A DNA stretch of 64,000 nt from an uncultured Eubacteriales bacterium (GTDB lineage: Bacteria > Bacillota > Clostridia > Oscillospirales > Ruminococcaceae): contig OMXI01000028.1 in NCBI GenBank assembly GCA_900314975.1, forward strand, positions 1-64,000, read 5' to 3'. A model generated the notes under the pieces. The model was not told the DNA's origin and did not search any database. It saw only the letters and a program-made list of their open reading frames with translations. Numbering within the stretch: position 1 is the stretch's first letter; the number at the start of each line of letters is the position of its first letter. Both the position numbers and the translations under genes were made by a program. This document shows, piece after piece, positions 51,963 through 60,954 of the stretch.

Positions 51963-52012
51963 CCTATCGGAATATGTGTTAGTCTAGTGTCAAAACAAAG
52001 ATTAGTTTTGCA
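51963..52012. repeat. Degenerate partial copy of the type-C end
   Basis: CCTATCGGAATATGTG followed by TAGT, TGTC and AAAACAAAGA in the same order as at 50050 and 54853. It sits between the two nuclease-like genes and suggests they arrived in separate events. Confidence 0.45.
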
Positions 52013-52088
52013 AAACGAGTTGAAATAAACAATGGTTTCGTATGAATCACAACACCCACCAATAACTTACGTATTGCTTAATTGTTCA

Positions 52089-54020
52089 TCAATTTGAACT
52101 TATCTTCGTTTGATATTGAGCATCCTTCAATGCATTTTCAACAAGGCTCTTGTCATCAATAGAATCATAGTGTTCTTGTAGCTTCTCTCGTAATCTAAAT
52201 AGTTTTCCATGTGCTGTATCAACCAACTGTGAGTATGTAATAACATCAAGTATTCCGCTATCTACTGTTTGATGTGGATCTATATCCCCAATACTTGCTC
52301 CAACAACAAAAGCGTGTATATTTGAATCTTTATGCAGTTGTCCAGATTTTTTTATTTGTCTCATATAATTCAAGGCTTGGCTGGTTTCATTGTACCCAAT
52401 TTCATATCCGCCTCGCTTTAATTCTACAATCAATATTTGATCAGGTTTCATAATCGTTCCCATCTCATTATCAATTCTCTCTGTACATACAGCACTAAAT
52501 GTACCATTATCCAACAAAACAATGTCGGGTCTTTTGTAAGGATTTGAAATACAAGATATATCATATTTAGATTCTTGGAATAGGTTTTTAATCACCGAAT
52601 TCAAGGTTTTGTTAGAGGTAAACATTGGCGAATCAAACTCTGAACCAAAAAGCCATCTCGATGAAACTATCAATGGATGCAGTGTATGTAATTCATCAGT
52701 TTCCTTTCTGTCGCAGTATCTTGATATTGCTTCAATAATTCTTATTCGTCTATCAATTTCATCCATTACCGTAAGCACATCGTTTATATCCCAATTATCT
52801 AATAATTCTGCTAGTTTATCAATTTCCTCTGACGACAACAAACTGATTTGAGACAGAAGTTTTTGCCCGTTTCTGGATTGTTCCATTGCTATAACAGCCT
52901 CAACAGCGGTTTTTAAGTAATCAGGATTCACCATTGGACTGTTTTCTGTTACAGTTTCTATAAATGTAGATAATTCTCTCTGTTCTAAGGTAGTAAGCCC
53001 GTCTAATTTGTCAATGGTCTCGCTAATAACACTTTGTCTGATATCATTAATCTGCCCTTTCATCAATTCATTAACAATTCGTCTGATATGTGGCACGAAA
53101 TCAACAAAGAACTGCTTAATACTACTTGTTTCAGTAAAACCAGTCCAATCAGGTAATACATCATCTATTAAATCGTCAGTCTGTACTATAATCGTGTATC
53201 TTTTCGCCGCTTTTGTTCTTCCATCTAAAATTTGATTTCCATTTATAATCCACGATGGTTGTCCCACCAATCTTCCACAAATCCAAAATGCTATTCCATG
53301 TTGTTGCATTTTGGTTGAGGTTTTGGTTGTATCAATAACCGTAATATGCAGATTTACAGAATTCACCTTTAAATCGGTCACGCTCAATACATTTGTATAG
53401 TCTTCTAAGCTAATAACCATTCCGTTAATTCTGACAGTAAAATTAGGATCGTATAAATACCTAGCAGAGATAATATCTCTCATTTTAATAATATCAGGAT
53501 AGTTTTTCTCTATACTTGTACTTATTATCGTCCCATGACCTATTTTATCAAATGAGTGGTCTTTACTAACTGTAAAAGGCTGACTTCCTGTGGATTTTGA
53601 AACCGTAAAGACATTGCATTTTCCATCCTTCCATGTTTCAACTTTGTAAGATTGATTATTGAAGCAAAACATACCATGTCGCCCCACGCCGTTATGACCA
53701 AACGCAATACGACTAATATTATGTATTTCTTTTGGGAATTCTACGGTTCTTCCTTGATTCTTCTGCCTATCATAGTTTAATGTCATCCACCTGTTAGAAA
53801 ACTCTTCCTCCGTCATACCTGTGCCATCATCTTCAATAGATATACATTTGTCTTTATCTTCTTCACCGGAAATACTAATTGTAACATTAAAGGCACCGGC
53901 ATCCCATGCGTTAGCTACAAATTCAGTTAATGCGATGTCAGGTATACTGGTAATTGAGCGGTTATTTCTTAAAATATAATCACTTTCAAATTTTATATTT
54001 AAATCTGTATTATTTTTCAT
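52089..54020 (-). CDS. GHKL ATPase (MORC/Hsp90-like) fused to a nuclease-like domain
   Basis: 643 residues from ATG 54020 (GGGAG 8 nt upstream). The N-terminal GHKL ATPase has LTEFVANAWDAGA (N-box), IEDDGTGMT (G1) and FGHNGVGRHGMF (G2-like). The centre is helical. Near residue 490-540, PDIVLLDNGTF...QILIVELKRGG has the D...E-x-K pattern of PD-(D/E)xK nucleases, followed by ALNYMRQI, common in that fold. MORC-like ATPases joined to nuclease domains are known from prokaryotic conflict systems. Direct evidence of activity is lacking. Confidence 0.75.
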   Translation of the reverse strand: MKNNTDLNIKFESDYILRNNRSITSIPDIALTEFVANAWDAGAFNVTISISGEEDKDKCISIEDDGTGMTEEEFSNRWMTLNYDRQKNQGRTVEFPKEIHNISRIAFGHNGVGRHGMFCFNNQSYKVETWKDGKCNVFTVSKSTGSQPFTVSKDHSFDKIGHGTIISTSIEKNYPDIIKMRDIISARYLYDPNFTVRINGMVISLEDYTNVLSVTDLKVNSVNLHITVIDTTKTSTKMQQHGIAFWICGRLVGQPSWIINGNQILDGRTKAAKRYTIIVQTDDLIDDVLPDWTGFTETSSIKQFFVDFVPHIRRIVNELMKGQINDIRQSVISETIDKLDGLTTLEQRELSTFIETVTENSPMVNPDYLKTAVEAVIAMEQSRNGQKLLSQISLLSSEEIDKLAELLDNWDINDVLTVMDEIDRRIRIIEAISRYCDRKETDELHTLHPLIVSSRWLFGSEFDSPMFTSNKTLNSVIKNLFQESKYDISCISNPYKRPDIVLLDNGTFSAVCTERIDNEMGTIMKPDQILIVELKRGGYEIGYNETSQALNYMRQIKKSGQLHKDSNIHAFVVGASIGDIDPHQTVDSGILDVITYSQLVDTAHGKLFRLREKLQEHYDSIDDKSLVENALKDAQYQTKISSN

Positions 54021-54329
54021 ATAATCCACTCCCATCTATTTTACTCTATGTCAATAGAATCATTTGAAATTACAAAATGAGAACTCCATTAAATACACTA
54101 TTTCATGTATAAATATATAATATTTCCGCCTTTATTGTAACACAATAGCTATAGGATGTCAACGAAAAAAGCATCTGCAATTACCGTTGACAGTTATTCC
54201 CGCCCAATCCATTGTACAGTTAAGTATTGACACTTCATTTCGAACTGCTAAAATTAAGCACAACTTAAGACGCTCATTCTACATACCTTTGACAACAACC
54301 AAAGATTGATTGATACAAAAAGAGTAAGA
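54021..54329. other. AT-rich intergenic region
   Basis: Divergent spacer between the GHKL gene and the sigma-like remnant. It holds a plausible promoter TTGACA-16-TAAAAT (about 54226-54253) reading right. Nothing else is recognised. Confidence 0.5.
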
Positions 54330-54817
54330 ATGACTGTACAGCAATTCCATAAGAAAGGCAATCAGAGTGTTCTTGAGTTACCTACGCAGCATGAATCGCT
54401 CAGACAAAACAATAAAAAGGAGTACGAACAGCTAATGTCATTCTATAAATCAGAAGAATGCAGAAGGTTGAAAAGGCTCATCTCAATTCAGACCGAAGAT
54501 AATACGAGGACAGAAAGCAAATGTCCCTGTCCGAACATAGCAAAGCGGTATCTTCAAAAAAGAAATGCTATGGCGTGCATCCTTTTCAGAAGCGAGTCGA
54601 GAACAAACTCATTAAACGCATTGAAGACAGGTTCGAGGACAAGCTGCTCTGCGAAAGTATGAAAACACTCACACCAAAGCAGTATCAGGTCATAATACTA
54701 TTTCTGAAAGACAAAAATACAGATGAGATCGCCAAAGAAGTCGGAACGACTCCAGGCAATGTGAACCGCCGCCGCTTGCTGAAATGCACGCAACAACGGG
54801 CTTTTTCTGCCCGCTAA
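54330..54817 (+). pseudogene. Sigma-70 region-4-like protein, frameshifted and truncated
   Basis: The 5' frame (MTVQQFHKKGNQSVLEL...RLKRLISIQTEDN) must shift near 54505 to continue as YEDRKQMSLSEHSKAV...MKTLTPKQYQVIILFLKDKNTDEIAKEVGTTPGNVNRR, a region-4 HTH typical of element-borne sigma-like proteins. A single missing base explains the shift. The HTH then runs into the type-C end repeat at 54768, removing the normal C-terminus. Confidence 0.65.
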
Positions 54818-54903
54818 TGCGCCGATTCTGTCATAAGGGTATATACCATAACCTATCGGAATGTGAAGTAGTTTTATGCCGAAATAAAGACCAAACAAAG
54901 ACC
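54768..54903. repeat. Left-end sequence of a type-C element, copy 2
   Basis: Near-identical to 49963-50099, same orientation, but without the 66-bp core on its left. It starts within the sigma-like gene. Confidence 0.8.
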
Positions 54904-54946
54904 AAGAATGCAATTGTTGAGTTTTAGTGCAAATAATTAATTTGCG

Positions 54947-55216
54947 TCATATATTATGAATATTTTTTTGATACCTTCTGTTCGGCTTTTCTGGTACATT
55001 TGCCTTGAACTTATCCTTATCAAGCAAAGGTCTCAAGTATTTTATTCTGAAATTAATCCTCCCCCTCAATCTGCAGTACGCCTGTATCTCGCTTCTTGAT
55101 CGAGGTGTCTTACAATACGCTACCAAAGCAACTAATGTTACATTACTGATAACTTGATCTGTATCTTGGTTCGTGACTTTAACCGCATTAGTTTTATAAT
55201 TCAAAATTACGAACAT
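54947..55216 (-). pseudogene. C-terminal remnant of an AlbA-type regulator
   Basis: 89 residues. YCKTPRSRSEIQAYCRLRGRINFRIKYLRPLLDKDKF...PEKPNRRYQK matches the C-terminal winged helix of the 13221 pseudogene (FCKTPRSRKEI...PDKPTSRNQRF). The ATP-binding and AlbA domains are absent and there is no RBS. A stand-alone HTH protein is a less likely alternative. Confidence 0.6.
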
Positions 55217-55272
55217 AACTACTAACTGTGTTCGATTAGAATAAAACTGTGACTTTTTAATTCTATGAAAAA

Positions 55273-56016
55273 TTACTCCTTATATCTTTCCGCAATTTTC
55301 CTCTTTAGTTCTGGAGTCATAACCTCATTTTCTTGCTTTTGAATTTCATTAAATTGGCGACTAATTTCTTCAGCTATTATTTTTTTTAGATTTGTCTGTA
55401 CTCTACATCCTATGCACATCACTATACGTCTCGGCGGATTATAACGTGTTACAAATACTAACCCTGCATAGTAAACAATTATTAAACACCCTATATATGG
55501 ATTCGGATAATATGCATATCCAAACAAAGATCCTTCTTCAAGCCATTTGGGACACCTAACAAGAGATGATATCAAGTACACCTTATTCTCAAAGTGTTCA
55601 GAGAAGTCTTTTTTATCATTCAGAATATAGTCACGTAAATCCGATTCAAAAGTGATAAACTCATCATTAAGCGACTCCTTTGATTTCATACGGAATAAAT
55701 CATCCCATAGTATTCTCCACGCTACAGATAAAACATAATCATTTGTTTTTTTCTTATCATAATCCTTTGGTATTTTCCTTGTCTCTAAATATGGATCAAG
55801 ATAATTCTTCGCAAAATACGTCTCAAGAGCACTAAACCTTTCTTCGCATTCATGACACAACATAGTGTACTTTTCTCCATCTTGCATAGGTACTTTTATA
55901 TTATCGATGCTACGAAATCGTGATTTAGGATGTAGCCTTATTCTTTTATATACAAACTTGGGAATTAGATGACTTTTTCTTAACTCAGTATCTTTTTTAC
56001 AAAGGGCACAAATCAT
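55273..56016 (-). CDS. HNH-like zinc-binding protein, unknown role
   Basis: 247 residues from ATG 56016, chosen because TGGAGG lies 5 nt upstream. The N-terminus has C-AL-C (MICALCKKD), then SHLIPKFVYKRI and CHECEERFSALE, the arrangement of a treble-clef/HNH-type family in which SH(I/L)IPKF is conserved. The central part is helical; a hydrophobic strand region (YIGCLIIVYYAGLVFV) and a C-terminal charged helix follow. A nuclease role is possible but the usual second His of HNH is not obvious. It lies after a broken gene in the same direction. Confidence 0.55.
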   Translation of the reverse strand: MICALCKKDTELRKSHLIPKFVYKRIRLHPKSRFRSIDNIKVPMQDGEKYTMLCHECEERFSALETYFAKNYLDPYLETRKIPKDYDKKKTNDYVLSVAWRILWDDLFRMKSKESLNDEFITFESDLRDYILNDKKDFSEHFENKVYLISSLVRCPKWLEEGSLFGYAYYPNPYIGCLIIVYYAGLVFVTRYNPPRRIVMCIGCRVQTNLKKIIAEEISRQFNEIQKQENEVMTPELKRKIAERYKE

Positions 56017-56044
56017 AAATACCTCCATTACACTTATGATGCTT

Positions 56045-56619
56045 TTATTGTTTATTGAACTCATTTAAATATTCATTCCACGCTTTTGTATCTTTACTAA
56101 AATCCGAGTAGATGTAAAACAGAACAGCCTCAATATATTTCTTTTTCCCTTTTAGGAATGGCTTCTTAGGCATATTTCTGTAAAACTCGTTTATGTTGCA
56201 TATGTTGTCATCATGCTTGTAATCATAGCTCCAAAGAAGCTTTGATTCACTTGGCTCTTCATCTATGAATTCATCATAATACTTGCTTTTCACTTTATAT
56301 TTGGCGGGCCAGATGTTTGGGGTGTTTGAATAATCAAATGCATAATCATACAAGCACTTGTAAATGTTTATCCCATATTCCTCATAGGTCTGCTTGATCC
56401 ATAAATCGAGCTCATCAGTCATATGAACATATTTATACCAAGAAGGAAAAACTGCTTTTGATTTTTGATGACCTTTCAAAAACAGACTTATCATTTACTG
56501 CGTTCCACTCATATAATCATATTTCTCTACAACGCTGTAATAGATCTTGTATGCTAATTCATTCCATCTTCTTTTTTGCGTTTTGCAATGTATTCTTCAA
56601 GTTTAAGCAAAGTGATCAC
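56045..56619 (-). pseudogene. Hypothetical gene with a frameshift and an in-frame stop
   Basis: Starts near 56610-56619 after AAGGAGG with LLKLEEYIAKRKKEDGMN, then TAG. Reading on in another frame gives ELAYKIYYSVVEKYDYMSGTQ, a TAA at 56497-56495, and then in the same frame the 149-residue open part (56494-56045; ...YEEYGINIYKCLYDYAFDYSN...). The shift fits loss of one 4-bp unit in a GAATGAAT run. The start LEEYIAKRKKEDG is one I know from hypothetical proteins of gut Clostridia. The 3' part could still be translated alone. Confidence 0.55.
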
Positions 56620-56763
56620 CCTCCTTATATGATGCTACCAGTATATCACCTTTCACTGTAAAATGCAAATATATGCGTTCTCAATAGTTGCATTATCCGC
56701 AAAAATATGCTACAATACACTTGACCTAATATAAAGACCAAAATCAAGCGAGGTGTTACATAT

Positions 56764-57795
56764 ATGAGCGAAGAAAAGGCTGAAAACACACAAGGTGAAG
56801 TGATAATTTATCAGACTGATGAGGGCGATACTAAAATAGATGTTCGGTTTGTTGATGAAACCGTTTGGCTGACACAGGCTCAGTTGGTTGAGCTGTTCCA
56901 AAGCAGTAAAGCCAATATAAGCGAACACATCAAGAACATTTATGATGAGGGCGAACTTGATGAGGAATCAACTGTTCGGAAATTCCGAACAGTTCAAATT
57001 GAGGGAGAACGCTCTGTAACAAGAAGTATTGTACACTATAACCTTGATATGATCATATCTCTTGGATATCGTGTAAAATCCAAGATCGCAACCCATTTCC
57101 GTAAATGGGCGACCGAGCGCTTGAAAGAATACATGATAAAAGGCTTTACCATGGACGACGAGCGTTTAAAGAATCTCGGCGGCGGCAACTACTGGAAAGA
57201 GCTTTTAGATCGGATCAGGGACATTCGTTCGTCAGAAAAAGTCATGTACAGGCAAGTCCTTGATCTGTATGCCACAAGCGTGGACTACGACCCTAGGAGT
57301 GCCGAATCGATCGCATTTTTCAAAATGGTTCAAAACAAGCTCCATTATGCAGCTCACGGGCACACAGCAGCTGAAGTCATATACGAACGAGCAGATGCTG
57401 AAAAGCCATTTATGGGACTAACCACTTTCAGCGGTGATTTCCCAACTGCAAAGGATATAGTTGTTGCAAAGAACTATCTTTCTGAAGATGAACTTAAAAT
57501 ACTCAACAATATTGTTTCCGGATACTTCGATTTTGCGGAAGTGCAGGCAATGAGACATAATCCGATGTATATGAGCGATTATGTTGAACATCTGGACAAT
57601 GTTCTCCAGACAACGGGGGAAAAACTGTTGATCGGATCAGGCAAGGTAAGCCGTTCACAGGCAATAGAAAAAGCCAAACGTGAGTATCAAAAATTCACTG
57701 TACAAAACCTCTCTCCTGTTGAAGAAGCATATCTGCAAACCATCAAAGAAATAGAGAACAAAGCAAAGAAAAACAATAAGAAGAAAAATAACTGA
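56764..57795 (+). CDS. RhuM family protein
   Basis: 343 residues. N-terminal half: VIYQTDEGDTKIDVRFVDETVWLTQAQLVELFQSSKANISEHIKNI (winged HTH-like), followed by STVRKFRTVQIEGERSVTRSIVHYNLDMIISLGYRVKS, the family's hallmark. The C-terminal half has Fic/Doc-like features (HAAHGHTAAEVIYERAD; KPFMGLTTF). RhuM proteins are found on islands, often as single genes; the function is unclear. The segment TVRKFRTVQ is encoded by a perfect-arm palindrome (56970-56994). GAGGTG lies upstream of ATG 56764. Confidence 0.88.
   Translation: MSEEKAENTQGEVIIYQTDEGDTKIDVRFVDETVWLTQAQLVELFQSSKANISEHIKNIYDEGELDEESTVRKFRTVQIEGERSVTRSIVHYNLDMIISLGYRVKSKIATHFRKWATERLKEYMIKGFTMDDERLKNLGGGNYWKELLDRIRDIRSSEKVMYRQVLDLYATSVDYDPRSAESIAFFKMVQNKLHYAAHGHTAAEVIYERADAEKPFMGLTTFSGDFPTAKDIVVAKNYLSEDELKILNNIVSGYFDFAEVQAMRHNPMYMSDYVEHLDNVLQTTGEKLLIGSGKVSRSQAIEKAKREYQKFTVQNLSPVEEAYLQTIKEIENKAKKNNKKKNN
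56970..56994. repeat. 25-bp palindrome inside the RhuM gene
   Basis: Arms AACTGTTCGG/CCGAACAGTT with centre AAATT. Same arms as the intergenic palindrome at 19731-19755. Confidence 0.8.
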
Positions 57796-57805
57796 TATAA
57801 TCATC

Positions 57806-57841
57806 AAAAGCATCGTCACACAAACTGCGGCGATGCTTTTA
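57806..57841. terminator. Bidirectional terminator
   Basis: AAAAGCATCG...CGATGCTTTT between the convergent RhuM and ABC permease genes. Confidence 0.8.
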
Positions 57842-57844
57842 ACA

Positions 57845-58870
57845 TTATTTCTGCTTCCTTCTCCACAGCACTACTGCTGTACAACAACCGACAACAGATT
57901 TCACACAAGACACAATTGCGAATCTTACAGCTGAAAAGCCTCCATACATTCTATTGAGCACAGAGGCACAGATCAGCACATTCCCACTATCATTAAGAAC
58001 AAAAAGCGGCGTCACACAAACAAGGAACGACAGTGCAAAAGAGAACGTCACATTTTTGCAGGCGGTACTTATCGTGCAGGCAGCGAGAGCGTAAAACACG
58101 AACGCAAGTGCTTTGAGCAATGCATCGGTGACAAAGTACCCAATCAGCGACTTTTCACCGAGAGAATCTGTCAGCAACAGGTTGCCTGCTGGCTTGTCCG
58201 AAAAGTCAAGACCGTGTTTGTAGGCAAACACGCCGAGCCGAGCTGCACTCATCAGCAGCGACAGCACAAAGACCGCAAGCGTTACTGCGAAAAGTTTTGC
58301 AAATGCAGTCTGCGTCCGACCTCGCTTTGAGGTGAGTATCTGTGCAAAGCTCCCGCTTGAAAATTCGCTGTCAAATGCAGGCACGGCAATACACAAAAGT
58401 GCGATCAGCATTATGTAGTCATAGCTGTTTTCTGCAAATAGGTCAGACCAGTCGGTGTCGCAGAAAACTTGCTTGTCAAAGCCGCTGCACTCGTTGAGTT
58501 TCGCATACTTTTCACACAGGAACATTACGGTTTTTTCTTCGGCTTTAGCTATGCCGTGACGATATGTGAAATCGGAATACTCCTCTAAATCTATCTCGCC
58601 GCTTTGGTACTTTTGCTGCATACTATCATAATCAGCGATAAGCGTTTGTATCTCGGCAAGGCGGTCATCAAGAAAGCGCATCTTTTCGTCCGTCAGCTCG
58701 CCCGAAAGCTGCGCAGTATAATGTTTGTAGACCTCATCGGAATACGGATGATCGTGAGCGGTCGGGACAAAGCAAAACACTATCCTTGCGGATATGGCGA
58801 GAGTAAATATCAAAAGAATATGCTGCAGCTTAAACAGTTTTTTCAGCTCGGCGAAAAAGACTTTACTCAT
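57845..58870 (-). CDS. ABC-2 type permease (third gene of the export operon)
   Basis: 341 residues from ATG 58870, which overlaps the ATPase stop (ATGAGTAA). TM1 at the N-terminus (ILLIFTLAISARIVFCFV), a ~110-residue extracytoplasmic region, then five helices (for example YIMLIALLCIAVPAF, LFAVTLAVFVLSLLMSAA). It pairs with the permease at 59729 as a heteromeric ABC-2 exporter. A convergent terminator closes the operon. Confidence 0.88.
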   Translation of the reverse strand: MSKVFFAELKKLFKLQHILLIFTLAISARIVFCFVPTAHDHPYSDEVYKHYTAQLSGELTDEKMRFLDDRLAEIQTLIADYDSMQQKYQSGEIDLEEYSDFTYRHGIAKAEEKTVMFLCEKYAKLNECSGFDKQVFCDTDWSDLFAENSYDYIMLIALLCIAVPAFDSEFSSGSFAQILTSKRGRTQTAFAKLFAVTLAVFVLSLLMSAARLGVFAYKHGLDFSDKPAGNLLLTDSLGEKSLIGYFVTDALLKALAFVFYALAACTISTACKNVTFSFALSFLVCVTPLFVLNDSGNVLICASVLNRMYGGFSAVRFAIVSCVKSVVGCCTAVVLWRRKQK

Positions 58871-59729
58871 CGCTGTCACTCCCGAAATGACTCATATAAA
58901 CGTCTTCAAGCGTGACAGCCGAGGGTCGCGCATTCTCGCATGGCTTTTGAGCAGAAACCGTGTGAACAAAGATTCCGCTGTCTCTTTTTTTGATGTTCGC
59001 ACAGCTGTTTTGCAGGATATATTTCTCCGCCTCACGCTCTGTCATCGGAATATCCCACACACAGCCATCGAGCTTTGCACAAAGGCTTTCCGAGCTGCCG
59101 CTGTCGATAAGTCTGCCGTCTTTGAGCAGCAGGCAATCGTCGGAAACGCTCTCGACGTCGGACACTATGTGCGTTGCGAGAATGACTATCTTACCAAACC
59201 CTATCTGCGAAATAACATTGCGAAAACGCATACGCTCTTTAGGGTCAAGCCCTGCGGTCGGCTCGTCAAGAATCAGTATCTGCGGATCGTTCAAAAGCGC
59301 AAGTGCGATACCGAGCCTGCGTTTCATTCCGCCGCTGTAGCCCTTTATCTTCCGGTCTTTTTCGCCTTGCAGATTAACAAGCTCCAGCAGCTGCGCTATC
59401 CGCTTTTTGCTGCCCTTGACATCACGCAGCACGGCATAGTAATCAAGCGTTTGCTGTGCCGTGAATGACGGATAAAACCCAAGCTCCTGCGGCATATATC
59501 CGAGCATCTCACGAAAAGATGCACCCATTGAAAAAACAGATTTACTGTCAAGCAAAATGTCGCCCGAGGACTGCCGCAAAAGCCCTGCAAGAATGTTCAT
59601 CAGCGTGGATTTGCCTGCGCCGTTTGGTCCAAGCAAAGCGTGAACACCGTTATGGAGAGTTATATCAAAATCAATAAGCGCCTGTTTTTTTCCGTAGCTT
59701 TTGCACAGCTTTTCAAACTGTAATTCCAT
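58863..59729 (-). CDS. ABC transporter ATP-binding protein
   Basis: 288 residues. Walker A GPNGAGKST, Q-loop YMPQELGFYP, signature YSGGMKRRLGIAL, Walker B ILILDEPTAGLDP and H-loop ATHIVSD. It begins within the stop of the upstream permease gene (TAATG) and ends overlapping the next, so three genes are translationally coupled. The family exports peptides, lipids or antibiotics, often induced by envelope stress. The ECF system to the right may control it, but no ECF-type site is seen directly upstream of the operon. Confidence 0.95.
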   Translation of the reverse strand: MELQFEKLCKSYGKKQALIDFDITLHNGVHALLGPNGAGKSTLMNILAGLLRQSSGDILLDSKSVFSMGASFREMLGYMPQELGFYPSFTAQQTLDYYAVLRDVKGSKKRIAQLLELVNLQGEKDRKIKGYSGGMKRRLGIALALLNDPQILILDEPTAGLDPKERMRFRNVISQIGFGKIVILATHIVSDVESVSDDCLLLKDGRLIDSGSSESLCAKLDGCVWDIPMTEREAEKYILQNSCANIKKRDSGIFVHTVSAQKPCENARPSAVTLEDVYMSHFGSDSDE

Positions 59730-60946
59730 TATACTGACCTCCTCGTTCTGCCGCTGATCTTATATCCAAAAATGACACACAAAGCACATATTGAAAGCGA
59801 GATACACACGCACGCTGACAGTCTGCTGACAGGGTGACCAAACAGCGAAAAACAATCAAACTTTTTGATGTATTCCTTGAAATTCAAAAGGCTCTGCGGC
59901 AGGATAATTCTCAGCCTGTCATAGGCTGAAAGCACCGAAAGCGAAAACTTTTCCGCATTGTCTATCTTCACGAAAAGCACCATGTTCGCAAGCAGTCCGC
60001 CCGCACTTATCGGCAGCAGAATGATGTTTGATATCAGAGGTCGTTTTACAAGTGCGGTGACAAAAGTGCACAGCGAAATTATCGTGACATACGCAAGCAC
60101 TTTGAGCAGAAATTTGAACAGGTAAAACTGCGCTATGCTCATCGCATACGGACAGTATTCGTACATTTGTATTTGCTGGATCGGCAGCGAGAGGTTTTTC
60201 AGCCCAAACACGCAAGCGCCCATTACAAGCTCAAATATCGCCTGCACTATCAGCACTCCCACGGCAACAGATACGACTGCAAAATACTTTTTGAAAAACA
60301 GGCTTTGCACCGTCTTTTTGCTCGTGTTCACCGTGCGGTATGCACCCGTTGAATACTCGCACGAAAATAGCCGCACAGTCATCAGCACGCACAGAGCGAT
60401 CATCACATATTCCCACATTGAATAGTTGAAAATGCTGTATCTAATGTCAGGCGAAATGCCTGTGCTTTCAAGCTTCAGGTCAACACGTCGGTTGTAAAGC
60501 TCTATCGCCTTCTCATTGGCGGCAATAAGGTAGGTGTCAGGATTTCGCTTCCTTTTTTCAGTGCTGTTCTGATAGATCATTCCCTTGATAAGCTCACGCC
60601 TGTCCTGCTCAAATCCCGTGCGTACATAGCTCATCAGGTCTATCGTTTTGCCTATTGCCGAAAGATCGCCGACTGCATATTCGCTGTACCTTCCGCTGTA
60701 ACTCTGAGCGTGTTCGCCAAGTCCGTTTTTAAATATTTCGCCTTGCATATCAGTCAGATCATTGATAGTCAGCTCGTTTTGCACAGCATCGTCAAGTGCG
60801 GCTTCATAAGCCTTATTCGTCTCACGGTTATTTGCTGCGCTGCCCCAAACCTCACGCAGCGGCAGAAATGCCATATAGCCAAAGGTCAGTATAAGCACAA
60901 GCCACATCAGCTTTGATGAGAAAAGCTTTTTGAATTCATATTTCAT
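59729..60946 (-). CDS. ABC-2 type permease (first gene of the export operon)
   Basis: 405 residues. TM1 near residues 13-30 (LMWLVLILTFGYMAFLPL), a ~150-residue extracytoplasmic domain, and then several helices (YVMIALCVLMTVRLF, YFAVVSVAVGVLIVQAIFELVMGACVFGL, LLKVLAYVTIISLCTFVTALV, VCISLSICALCVIFGYKI). GAGGTGGCTT precedes ATG 60946. The lipoprotein gene ends 8 bp upstream, so the four genes are probably one unit. Confidence 0.88.
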   Translation of the reverse strand: MKYEFKKLFSSKLMWLVLILTFGYMAFLPLREVWGSAANNRETNKAYEAALDDAVQNELTINDLTDMQGEIFKNGLGEHAQSYSGRYSEYAVGDLSAIGKTIDLMSYVRTGFEQDRRELIKGMIYQNSTEKRKRNPDTYLIAANEKAIELYNRRVDLKLESTGISPDIRYSIFNYSMWEYVMIALCVLMTVRLFSCEYSTGAYRTVNTSKKTVQSLFFKKYFAVVSVAVGVLIVQAIFELVMGACVFGLKNLSLPIQQIQMYEYCPYAMSIAQFYLFKFLLKVLAYVTIISLCTFVTALVKRPLISNIILLPISAGGLLANMVLFVKIDNAEKFSLSVLSAYDRLRIILPQSLLNFKEYIKKFDCFSLFGHPVSRLSACVCISLSICALCVIFGYKISGRTRRSV

Positions 60947-60954
60947 AAGCCACC

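Larger units (their letters stand above)
49960..54903. mobile_element. Patchwork of type-C element ends and defence-like genes
   Basis: An AT-rich block between two left-end repeats. It has two minus-strand genes with nuclease-like domains and a frameshifted sigma-like gene. No integrase for the type-C arms is in the window, and the true right end is not seen. Confidence 0.4.
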
